Below are positions 57,735 through 64,000 of a stretch of DNA of 64,000 bases, piece after piece (the first letter of the stretch is position 1; each line of letters starts with the position of its first letter). The notes below the pieces were generated by a model. That model searched no databases, was not told the origin of the DNA, and saw only the letters and a list, made by a program, of their open reading frames with translations. Origin of the DNA: Desulfuromonadaceae bacterium (GTDB lineage Bacteria; Desulfobacterota; Desulfuromonadia; Geobacterales; Pseudopelobacteraceae); assembly GCA_028712075.1 (NCBI GenBank), contig JAQTQX010000002.1, positions 186,001-250,000 on the forward strand. The letters run 5' to 3'. Made by a program: the position numbers and the translations under genes.

Positions 57735-57810
57735 ATTTTGGCCTCATTGCTTTTGCGGCAATTGCTTAAAATTGATGGGCAAGGCGGGCTGCATTTTTAA
57801 TTCGTCAAAC

Positions 57811-58929
57811 TTATTGAAAACACATCTTTAGTTCGTATCTAACCGAACGACCTTGTCCTATACGCTCCAAGATTCCAATCACATGCAACTGATCCAACTC
57901 CCTATAAGCCGTCACTCGACTACAATGCGTCATGGAAGCAAACTTCTGTGTAGTTACTCCACCCTGAAACCCATCCGGACCTGCATCCAACAATCGGTTG
58001 ATAACCTTCTTCTGTCGATCCGTCAGCTTGTCCTGGGCATGTGTCCGCCAAAACTCGGCCTTGGAGAAAACACCATTGAGCATATCGTCGGAATGTTTTA
58101 TCGCTCTCGCATAGCATCCCAGAAACCAGACCAGCCACTCTGTAACGTCACAAGATCCTTTTTGAGTCTTCTCCAGTATATTGTAATAGTCTTCTCGCTC
58201 GCTCATGATCTCGGCTGATAGAGTGTAATACCTGACACGCTGCTTATCATCCTGGGCCAGCGCCATATCAGTCAGCGCCCGCGCAATTCGACCATTACCG
58301 TCATCAAAAGGATGAATCGTGACAAAACGTAAATGAGCAATTGCCGCACGAATAATCCCTTCAACATTCCCCAGGCTATCGTCCCACCATGACAGAAAAT
58401 TCTGCATCTCCTGGTCAAGCCGGTCTGATGGCGGTGCCTCGAAGTGGACCCTCTCCCTGCCTATCGGTCCCGACAATACTCTCATCGGTTCTTCGCTGTC
58501 CCGCCAGCCTCCGACCTTGATCTTATGCATGCCGGAATAGCCGGTAGGAAAAAGGGCAGCCTGCCAGCCCCAAAGACGCTCTGAGGATAATATTGAGTCG
58601 TAGTTCTGGGTTGCATCAATAAGAACCGAAACGAGATCATCGACTCTTCTGTCAAACGGCAATCCGGCAGAGGGAAGCCCCAGCTTCCGTGCTACAGAAG
58701 AACGGACGGTATGAACATCCAGCTGCTCCCCTTCGATAGCAGAGGTCTTGATGGCTTCTTCCACAAGGATTTCCGCCTGGGCCTGATGCTCCAGGTTGAA
58801 ACCAAGGCTGGCCACCTTGCTGAGCAGCTTGCCCTGCAATAGGCGGCATTCTCCCAACGGCATCAGAAGTGCGTCTGTATCCCACGTCAGGGCAGGCCAT
58901 GCGCTATGTTGCCAAATATATTTGATCAT
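57811..58929 (-). CDS. Fic-family protein with DUF4172 and winged-helix domains
   Basis: A 372-residue Fic protein. The N-terminal part matches DUF4172 (YIWQHSAWPALTWD). The inhibitory helix has TSAIEGE near residues 61-67, the (S/T)xxxE(G/N) motif that blocks ATP binding. The catalytic loop HPFDDGNGRIAR is near 205-216 and is complete. A C-terminal winged helix (QKVINRLLDAG, TQKFASMTHCSRVTAYREL) ends the protein. Fic enzymes transfer AMP or other phosphate-containing groups to target hydroxyls; this self-inhibited class often regulates itself or acts as a toxin. The ATG at 58929 fits the domain start; longer frames exist but no upstream start has a binding site. Confidence 0.85.
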   Translation of the reverse strand: MIKYIWQHSAWPALTWDTDALLMPLGECRLLQGKLLSKVASLGFNLEHQAQAEILVEEAIKTSAIEGEQLDVHTVRSSVARKLGLPSAGLPFDRRVDDLVSVLIDATQNYDSILSSERLWGWQAALFPTGYSGMHKIKVGGWRDSEEPMRVLSGPIGRERVHFEAPPSDRLDQEMQNFLSWWDDSLGNVEGIIRAAIAHLRFVTIHPFDDGNGRIARALTDMALAQDDKQRVRYYTLSAEIMSEREDYYNILEKTQKGSCDVTEWLVWFLGCYARAIKHSDDMLNGVFSKAEFWRTHAQDKLTDRQKKVINRLLDAGPDGFQGGVTTQKFASMTHCSRVTAYRELDQLHVIGILERIGQGRSVRYELKMCFQ

Positions 58930-59044
58930 AATGGTGTTCTCTAATCGCTTCATATGAATATGCGATTTACGATTAACACAGCAGTCTGTTAAAGGCAATT
59001 CATATTATTCACTGTTGGTAATTACTACGCAAAAAGCTTGCTGA

Positions 59045-59223
59045 ATGTCCTGTAAAACGCCTGTAACAGGCGCAGCTGTTGGTCAGTGGATAATAGTGAC
59101 GGGCGATGAGGTGACGATCAAGGGGAGCTCTGGAACGCTGGTCGGTGCGGTGAAGTACGCGGCACAAAAAAAGAACCTGAGTACCAGGGAAGAGGTACTC
59201 AGGTTCGGTAAAGATGGCGTCCC
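59045..59223 (+). pseudogene. Recombinase 3' remnant 1 with tRNA-end-like sequence
   Basis: The plus-strand frame reads TGDEVTIKGSSGTLVGAV then KYAAQKKN, which resembles the extreme C-terminus of large serine recombinases. A second degenerate copy (60055-60216) aligns with it (KDGVAQIRGGRLALAGAI then RIAAKKKN). No upstream catalytic part is present. At 59215-59223 TGGCGTCCC equals the 3' end of the tRNA-Glu gene (read on the plus strand). Together these look like one border of a degraded integrative element. Confidence 0.5.
59164..59206 (-). terminator. Terminator following the tRNA-end-like sequence
   Basis: On the minus strand GAACCTGAGTACC and its exact complement (59206-59194 and 59185-59173) form a 13-bp stem followed by seven T. 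Its place directly after a GGGACGCCA sequence copies the arrangement at the true tRNA-Glu gene. It would also end transcription of the HEPN-MNT pair. Confidence 0.8.
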
Positions 59224-59305
59224 AGGGCGGATGAATACGATAACTGGGAAATGTATCATGATTTTAGTAGTTTATTTCAAAACTGCCGTAATTGTGATTG
59301 AATAG

Positions 59306-59623
59306 TTAGGCAACTTCAATTCCATTCATTCTAATTTCATGAATCAAAGGAACCCACGTATCGTTACTGTACGAATCAGCCGAAACCGGGACAGGGTGAA
59401 TCCTGGTATCGATCCGCCACGCAAGTTGTGTCAGCATCTTTCCTTCCTTAAATCGGTCATGGCCAAAGTCACTCGATATAATGGCCACATCAAAATCACT
59501 ATCAGATGTGTCATTACCTGTAGCAACAGACCCATAAAGTAAGGCTTTATCAACATGAATACCACGCAGTGATACTGCTGTGACAAACTGGCCGATTATA
59601 TTTCTGATGTCTTGCGTAACCAT
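59306..59623 (-). CDS. MNT-type minimal nucleotidyltransferase (antitoxin)
   Basis: A 105-residue minimal nucleotidyltransferase. The active-site motif LYGSVATGNDTSDSDFDVAI gives GSx9DxD, followed by later strand residues. In HEPN-MNT pairs the MNT protein is usually the antitoxin and can inactivate the HEPN toxin by adding AMP. The ATG at 59623 follows GAAGG seven bases upstream and lies inside the end of the HEPN gene (28-base overlap). It is the second gene of the pair. Confidence 0.85.
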   Translation of the reverse strand: MVTQDIRNIIGQFVTAVSLRGIHVDKALLYGSVATGNDTSDSDFDVAIISSDFGHDRFKEGKMLTQLAWRIDTRIHPVPVSADSYSNDTWVPLIHEIRMNGIEVA

Positions 59624-59994
59624 TTGTAAACCTTCTTTATCTCCCGGTACTTCAACTGGGCAAAATCTTTGGTGCATTTCTGATAAAATTCCATTTTGGC
59701 GTCAGGATATCTCGCTTCAGTATGGAACTCCATAAATTCGGCCAACTGATCCATTCTTTCCTCAGAAAACTCAATTCCTGTCCTGGCGGCAAGCATTCCC
59801 AAAGAATGTGAAAACGGGGCGTGCTCTCCGGAATGTTTCACAACAAGTGCCTTGAGTAGTTTTTCAATTGCAAGGTGACCAAAGAAAAGTGCATACGGAA
59901 ATTTCTTGGAACGGAGCAGAGTTGCTCCGGTATCAAGATCGTATTCTGAACTTTCCAACCAATAGGTCACTGTTTTTGCTATATCCACACTCAT
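59596..59994 (-). CDS. HEPN-domain toxin-type protein
   Basis: A 132-residue HEPN protein: four-helix pattern with YWLESSEYDLDTGATLL, then FPYALFFGHLAIEKLLKALVV, the signature of HEPN proteins paired with MNT genes, and EARYPDAKMEF. HEPN toxins are often RNases with an Rx4-6H motif; here I see no clean motif, so catalysis is uncertain. The ATG at 59994 is the natural domain start, but no good ribosome binding site precedes it; TTG at 60030 is an alternative. It overlaps the MNT gene by 28 bases. Confidence 0.82.
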   Translation of the reverse strand: MSVDIAKTVTYWLESSEYDLDTGATLLRSKKFPYALFFGHLAIEKLLKALVVKHSGEHAPFSHSLGMLAARTGIEFSEERMDQLAEFMEFHTEARYPDAKMEFYQKCTKDFAQLKYREIKKVYKWLRKTSEI

Positions 59995-60054
59995 GAGCTG
60001 ATTATTACGCGAAAAATTGTTACTTAGCAAGTGTCACAATGGAACCGCAGATCA

Positions 60055-60216
60055 GTCTTAGCTGAAAAAGAGCTGCTGGATACGTCAAAGCCGTTTAGCA
60101 AGCAATATCTGCAGCAGTTGGTGAAGGAATCGTTCTCAAGGATGGAGTAGCGCAGATTCGTGGTGGGCGCCTGGCTTTGGCAGGTGCGATACGAATTGCG
60201 GCTAAAAAAAAGAATC
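60055..60216 (+). pseudogene. Frameshifted recombinase 3' remnant 2
   Basis: Two adjacent plus-strand frames together read like the end of a serine recombinase: first LLDTSKPFSKQYLQQLVKE, then, in another frame, KDGVAQIRGGRLALAG and IRIAAKKKN. A frameshift near 60140 separates them and no N-terminal part is present. It lies directly beside the tRNA-Glu gene, a usual place for an integrase at an attachment site. It aligns with remnant 1 at 59045-59223. Confidence 0.5.
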
Positions 60217-60245
60217 CGACAACTTCAAAAAAAGTTATCGGATTC
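60204..60245 (-). terminator. Terminator of the tRNA-Glu gene
   Basis: On the minus strand a 14-bp stem (60245-60232 with 60225-60212, one G-U pair) follows the CCA end of the tRNA by six bases and is trailed by eight T (the A run at 60204-60211). Confidence 0.85.
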
Positions 60246-60251
60246 ATTGAT

Positions 60252-60329
<78 letters not shown>

Positions 60330-60392
60330 GTATGAACCTGTCACGCCGTTCCATTTAAGGAATCATGCCCAATGAAGCGCGAAAGGATGTGT

Positions 60393-60421
60393 TTTATACC
60401 CAACTAATCTGCGGATGTCAA
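60393..60421 (-). promoter_or_regulatory. Promoter of the tRNA-Glu gene
   Basis: On the minus strand TTGACA (60421-60416) and TATAAA (60398-60393) are 17 bases apart, close to consensus. The -10 lies 63 bases before the tRNA 5' end, leaving a short leader. Confidence 0.75.
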
Positions 60422-60471
60422 TATTTTTTACCACTGTTCGCATAACAATTATGCGAGCTGTCTAAAATGGC

Positions 60472-61377
60472 TCAATTCTCTCCATACCAGCGTCTGACAA
60501 TAAAAATATCATTATGTGTGCCACTCGCCGGCCAAAAATCTGCCGGGCGGCGTATTCGCATTATTTCGGATATTCTCTGTGCCAGCGAAGTCATTACCAC
60601 CCCTCCATTGCCCGGTTCGCCGCATCTCAGACGACTTTCTATGACGGTCTGCCGGTCAAGCACAATAATGACATGACCACGCCAGACAATCAGATCAAGG
60701 GGCTGAAGTTTTGTGATGATATCGGTGCCCTTCATGCCGGCAATTGCCACACCCTGACCGTATGATATCAGCTGCGAAGTGTTGCGCGGAGTGTACCCTC
60801 CTGTGGCAAAATAGAGCAAACCAGAGCAGTCAAGTCCGGCAAGCGGTGAGCGTTCACGGAGGTTGTACCAGCCACTCAGTTCGGGCACTCCGTCAGGAAC
60901 GTTGCCGCCCCAGACATATTCCCTGCCGGAAGATGCTGTCAGTGCCGATAGTATCTCTGCGCGCCCGGGTAGCAGCCGTTTGCGCTCTGCAGGCCTCCGA
61001 TGTTTCAGCCGAAGGGAGCGGCCGTCGACAAACAGCTGAGCTTTTGGTGGGGCTGTGTACTCATCAGTTGTGACTTGATAGATATCAATCGTGCCGGAGT
61101 GGATTTTCTTCAGAATGGTAAAAACGGATCCTGGCAAGGCGATATATTCAAGTTCTCGCACTTGTCCGCACGAGTCAGTTGTAATTTTTTGGCCGCCCTT
61201 CCCTCCAAACACAGCTCTGAACTCGTATGTGTTGAGTACCGGGGTGGCTGTCACTGCAACGCCAAATTCGGCAGCCGTTGCCGGCACCAGAGTGCATCGG
61301 AACAGAAGAATGAGAAAAAGCAGACAGCGGCCTGAGCAACTGCACCATTGCGCAATATGCCGGCTCCTGTCAGACAT
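60472..61377 (-). CDS. Exported NlpC/P60-family cell-wall hydrolase
   Basis: A 301-residue protein with an N-terminal hydrophobic export segment (LLFLILLFRCTLVPATAA) and an NlpC/P60 cysteine-peptidase domain. The catalytic Cys is in LAGLDCSGLLYFATGGY (about residue 182) and the His in IVWRGHVIIVLD (about 232). The middle part (about 60-140) is strand-rich like an SH3b domain. Such enzymes cleave peptide stems of murein. The ATG overlaps the stop of the DUF523-DUF1722 gene by eight bases. It is the last gene of a minus-strand run that starts at the C-S lyase. Confidence 0.82.
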   Translation of the reverse strand: MSDRSRHIAQWCSCSGRCLLFLILLFRCTLVPATAAEFGVAVTATPVLNTYEFRAVFGGKGGQKITTDSCGQVRELEYIALPGSVFTILKKIHSGTIDIYQVTTDEYTAPPKAQLFVDGRSLRLKHRRPAERKRLLPGRAEILSALTASSGREYVWGGNVPDGVPELSGWYNLRERSPLAGLDCSGLLYFATGGYTPRNTSQLISYGQGVAIAGMKGTDIITKLQPLDLIVWRGHVIIVLDRQTVIESRLRCGEPGNGGVVMTSLAQRISEIMRIRRPADFWPASGTHNDIFIVRRWYGEN

Positions 61378-62317
61378 GGTTGCGGAGCATCAATTGAGCG
61401 GGGTGGGGAAACAGATATACCTGCTCTTTGAGATACTGCTGGTCGTACTTGCGAATATAGTGCCTGAGCAGGGTCACCGGCACGATCAGCGGCAGTTGCT
61501 GATCATGATACCGACGGATAACATCCAGAAGTTCTGCCTTCTCATCAGAAGAAAGCTGCTGTTTGAAATATCCCGGTATATGCTGAAGAACGGTGCTGTT
61601 TTTCCATGTTGTCGCATGCAGCGCCAATCCTTTCATAAACAGCTCTGCATAGCGTCGGAACAAATCGGGCGGTGACAGTTCCCTCGCATGACCGACCAGA
61701 GCGCCCATTGCACGGTAGATCGCCGGGCTGTGAGCCATCATCAGCAATTTGTGAGCAGTATGAAACTCGACCAGCTGGTCGACTGTTGGTCCAGACGCCT
61801 GAAAATCCTTCCAGCGTCGATAGCTGAAAATTCTTTCGATGAAATTTTCACGAAGAGCCGGGTCATTCAGGCGCCCCTCCTCCTCCATCGGCATCAGCGG
61901 AAAATGGTCGGCAACTGCTGCGGCGAACAGCCCCCTGCCGCTTTTAGCGGCTGAGTTTTTGTTGTATACCGTGACTCGAAACAGGCCAGAACTGGGGGAG
62001 TTTTTCTTGAAAATAAAACCGCACAGATCTTCATTCTCAAGCTCTTTAACTTTTGCCGCGCAGTACGACAGCATCTGATCAGTCAGGTCAGTGCGGGATC
62101 TGCCGGCAATCAGTCGGGGGGTGGCAGGATCGCCTTCCAGCCGCATGGCCTCGCGGGGAACCGGCAATCCGCAGCCGACTTCCGGGCAGACCGCTACAAA
62201 ACGGAAATAGCTTCCGAGGGTATCGGTGATGTAGCTGTCGTGTTTATGGCCGCCGTCATAGCGGACCTGCTCACCCAGGAGGCAGGAGCTGACGCCGATA
62301 TTGATGAGATCCTTCAT
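61370..62317 (-). CDS. DUF523-DUF1722 protein (YbgA-like)
   Basis: A 315-residue two-domain protein. The N-terminal DUF523 (about 1-150) has VSSCLLGEQVRYDGGHK and VCPEVGCGLPVPRE, with conserved Cys and Gly. The C-terminal DUF1722/YbgA part (about 190-310) has FHTAHKLLMMAHS and the TLLRHYIRKYDQQYL segment. E. coli YbgA carries the second domain; DUF523 is also called a 2-thiouracil desulfurase fold, so a sulfur-related role may explain the link with a C-S lyase upstream (inference). Its ATG is only six bases past the lyase stop, so it is probably translated by coupling. Confidence 0.83.
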   Translation of the reverse strand: MKDLINIGVSSCLLGEQVRYDGGHKHDSYITDTLGSYFRFVAVCPEVGCGLPVPREAMRLEGDPATPRLIAGRSRTDLTDQMLSYCAAKVKELENEDLCGFIFKKNSPSSGLFRVTVYNKNSAAKSGRGLFAAAVADHFPLMPMEEEGRLNDPALRENFIERIFSYRRWKDFQASGPTVDQLVEFHTAHKLLMMAHSPAIYRAMGALVGHARELSPPDLFRRYAELFMKGLALHATTWKNSTVLQHIPGYFKQQLSSDEKAELLDVIRRYHDQQLPLIVPVTLLRHYIRKYDQQYLKEQVYLFPHPAQLMLRNHV

Positions 62318-62323
62318 AGAGAA

Positions 62324-63544
62324 TCAGCCATTTTGCACGTTTCCATTAGTTTCTACCGCCATATTCTCGACTGCCATATTTACCGACTGACCAGCTGAGA
62401 CCACCGCCTCGCGCATCTTTTGGAGAGCTTTGACAAGGAGGATTCTGCTGCAACCAAAATTGAGCCGTACAAATCCGGGAGCGCCGAAATCAGCACCGTC
62501 TGACAGACCGACCCCTGCCTGTTCAAAGAAGAGCCCCGGATTTTTAATGCCGGTTTCTCTGGTATCGATCCAGGCAAGGTACGTCGCCTCCACGTGCGCC
62601 ATGGAAAGGCCCGGGGTAGCGTTAATTTCCGCCATGACGAGATCCCGGTTGCCGCGCAGGTATGCAATCAGCTGTTGCCGCCATTCCTCGCCATACCGAT
62701 ATGCCGCTTTGGCGGCCGTATAACCGAGAATGTTGACATGCGGTACGATTCTGCCGGCCGCTTTCTTAAACCTGCTGCGCAGGACAGGATCGGCAATGAC
62801 GGCAAATGAACAGCCCAGGCCGGGGATATTGTATGTCTTGCTGGGTGCAAGCAGGGTGATTGTTCGACGGGCGGCCTCCGGTGAGAGTGCGGCAATCGGA
62901 ATGTGCCTGGACTTCTCATCAAGTATCAGGCCGGCGTGAATGTCGTCAGATCCAATGGTCAGATCATGGCGTTCGGCGATATCGACAAACTGCTGCAGTT
63001 CATCCCTTGTCCAGACTCGCCCGACCGGATTGTGCGGGCTGCAGATCAGCAGCATTCTGGTGCGGGGAGTGATGGCCTTCTCAAGTGCGGGCATGTCGGC
63101 CAGCCATCTGTTTCCCCCCTGCTTGAGCGGCACGGTAACGGTGATCCGTTCAGAAAGAACCGGTGCCGACAGGAAAGGCGGATAGATCGGTGTGAAAGTT
63201 ATTATTTCGTCGCCCGCTACTCCCGCAGTACGGCAGAGCACATTCAGTCCACAGACCAGTCCCGGCAGCCAGACGAGCCATTCCGGCTCAATGTGCCAGG
63301 CAAAGTCACGCTCCAGATGTGCCATTACCGCTTCCACCAGGCCGGTCGGCGGGTTAGTGCTGTAACCGAACACGCCCTGCTCCACACGCTCGTGCAGGGC
63401 AGAAATAACCGCCGGCGGGGAACGGAAATCCATGTCCGCTACCCAGAGCGGAATAATGTCACGTCCGTGATACTTATCCCATTTTTCGCTGTCGGTGCCG
63501 CTCCGATCAACTTTGCTGTCAAAATCAAATATTGCTTCAGCCAT
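62324..63544 (-). CDS. PatB/MalY-type PLP-dependent C-S lyase
   Basis: A 406-residue fold-type I PLP enzyme of the PatB/MalY family, which cleaves cystathionine or cysteine conjugates to a thiol, pyruvate and ammonia. Visible are the N-terminal IIPLWVADMDF, VFGYSTNP, the PLP-site SPHNPVGRVW, SDDIHAGLIL and the PLP-binding Lys236 in APSKTYNIPGLG. The C-terminus has a short internal repeat (NMAVENMAVETNGN) that looks like a recent duplication. GGGAG lies before the ATG. The neighbouring trans-sulfuration enzyme supports a methionine/cysteine role. Confidence 0.88.
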   Translation of the reverse strand: MAEAIFDFDSKVDRSGTDSEKWDKYHGRDIIPLWVADMDFRSPPAVISALHERVEQGVFGYSTNPPTGLVEAVMAHLERDFAWHIEPEWLVWLPGLVCGLNVLCRTAGVAGDEIITFTPIYPPFLSAPVLSERITVTVPLKQGGNRWLADMPALEKAITPRTRMLLICSPHNPVGRVWTRDELQQFVDIAERHDLTIGSDDIHAGLILDEKSRHIPIAALSPEAARRTITLLAPSKTYNIPGLGCSFAVIADPVLRSRFKKAAGRIVPHVNILGYTAAKAAYRYGEEWRQQLIAYLRGNRDLVMAEINATPGLSMAHVEATYLAWIDTRETGIKNPGLFFEQAGVGLSDGADFGAPGFVRLNFGCSRILLVKALQKMREAVVSAGQSVNMAVENMAVETNGNVQNG

Positions 63545-63629
63545 GTCAGGCGGTCTCCCTCGATAATTTGTAAGCGGCTCAGAGAAATTTTACAAATCAA
63601 CTCGTTGCGCTTTGCTATCTGTAAAAAAT

Positions 63630-64000
63630 TCAGGCAGTGATGGCATATTCTATGCGCTGCCATAGCTCCTCCGGATCTTCAAGCCCGATCGAAAGCCTGA
63701 TCAGATTGCGCGGTATTCCGCAGGCCTCGGCCCAGTCAAGTTCGGTGTAGTGAGCCAACAGGGTAAACGGGCAGGCAAGGGTAAAACTGGTGCCGAGACT
63801 TGGCCCTTTGCAGAGGTGCAGATTGTCATACAGACGCGGGGACGCCGTTTCAGCATTTTTCGGCAAAAAAGTTATCAGGGACCCCCATCCCCCTTCCGGT
63901 CGCCGGACAGCTTCGTATGCTTCACCAAACGACCATTTGGGATACCAGACCTGTTCTATGAGCGGATGGGCGTGCAGACGTTCGGCAATAATCTTGCCAT
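63630..64000 (-). CDS. Trans-sulfuration PLP enzyme, 3' part (runs off window)
   Basis: The last 122 or so codons of a Cys/Met-metabolism PLP enzyme (cystathionine gamma-synthase, gamma-lyase or O-acetylhomoserine sulfhydrylase family). The frame runs on to the window end without a start. The end pattern PSLGTSFTLACPFTLLAHY, then GIPRNLIRLSIGLEDPEEL, is the family hallmark: a substrate-binding Arg in RLSIGLED and the closing helix. The PLP Lys lies outside the window. It is 86 bases upstream of the C-S lyase on the same strand, suggesting a trans-sulfuration operon. Confidence 0.85.
   Translation of the reverse strand, partial: GKIIAERLHAHPLIEQVWYPKWSFGEAYEAVRRPEGGWGSLITFLPKNAETASPRLYDNLHLCKGPSLGTSFTLACPFTLLAHYTELDWAEACGIPRNLIRLSIGLEDPEELWQRIEYAITA

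Overview
The window looks like a chromosomal stretch of a Geobacter-type deltaproteobacterium (Desulfuromonadia, Geobacterales). The basis is gene content: a Bacillus-like fadN-fadA-fadE beta-oxidation operon, a DUF4388-HDOD protein, many membrane signalling proteins, a GH3-family acyl-adenylase beside an alpha/beta hydrolase, and a CHAD/SixA/polyphosphate cluster. G+C is roughly one half. Genus and species cannot be fixed from this window.

Layout. (1) 0-17 kb, fatty acid scavenging and beta-oxidation. A minus-strand operon (small ribbon-helix-helix protein, FadL, VolA-like surface lipase, then an SCP2 protein after a terminator) diverges from a plus-strand operon (acyl-CoA synthetase, FadN, FadA, FadE, MBL-fold protein, 2,4-dienoyl-CoA reductase, chalcone-isomerase-like protein, hotdog thioesterase, enoyl-CoA hydratase). 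Both promoters carry the same unusual -35/-10 pair and the same inverted repeat, so uptake and degradation are probably controlled together. (2) 17-28 kb, signalling and lipids: DUF4388-HDOD protein, MerR regulator, glycerophosphodiesterase coupled to an acyltransferase-hydrolase fusion, histidine kinase, PAP2 phosphatase, chemoreceptor. A run of very small, often Cys-rich proteins and an MFS remnant lie among them. (3) 29-47 kb, phosphate and polyphosphate: alkaline phosphatase-metallophosphoesterase fusion lipoprotein, PsiE, PHP-glycosyltransferase, SAP-like protein, Ppk, ArsC, GGDEF-EAL-CBS-GGDEF protein, Ppx remnant, CHAD protein and SixA. Several promoters here carry short repeats phased at exactly 11 bp, like Pho boxes. 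(4) 47-52 kb: GH3 enzyme and hydrolase pair, and a lipoprotein. A ~130-bp intergenic element here also occurs at 23.1 kb. (5) 52-60.4 kb, accessory region: HU/IHF-like protein with small partners, DUF2786 protein, mini flagellar-rod protein, a PLD-helicase-DUF3427 defence-type protein, a Fic protein and a HEPN-MNT toxin-antitoxin pair. It ends at a tRNA-Glu gene with two degenerate recombinase 3' ends, a likely island attachment region. (6) 60.4-64 kb: NlpC/P60 lysin-like protein, DUF523-DUF1722 protein, PatB/MalY C-S lyase and the 3' part of a trans-sulfuration enzyme that runs off the window.

Most start sites were set by visible ribosome binding sites. Functions come from family resemblance read by eye; no database search was run.
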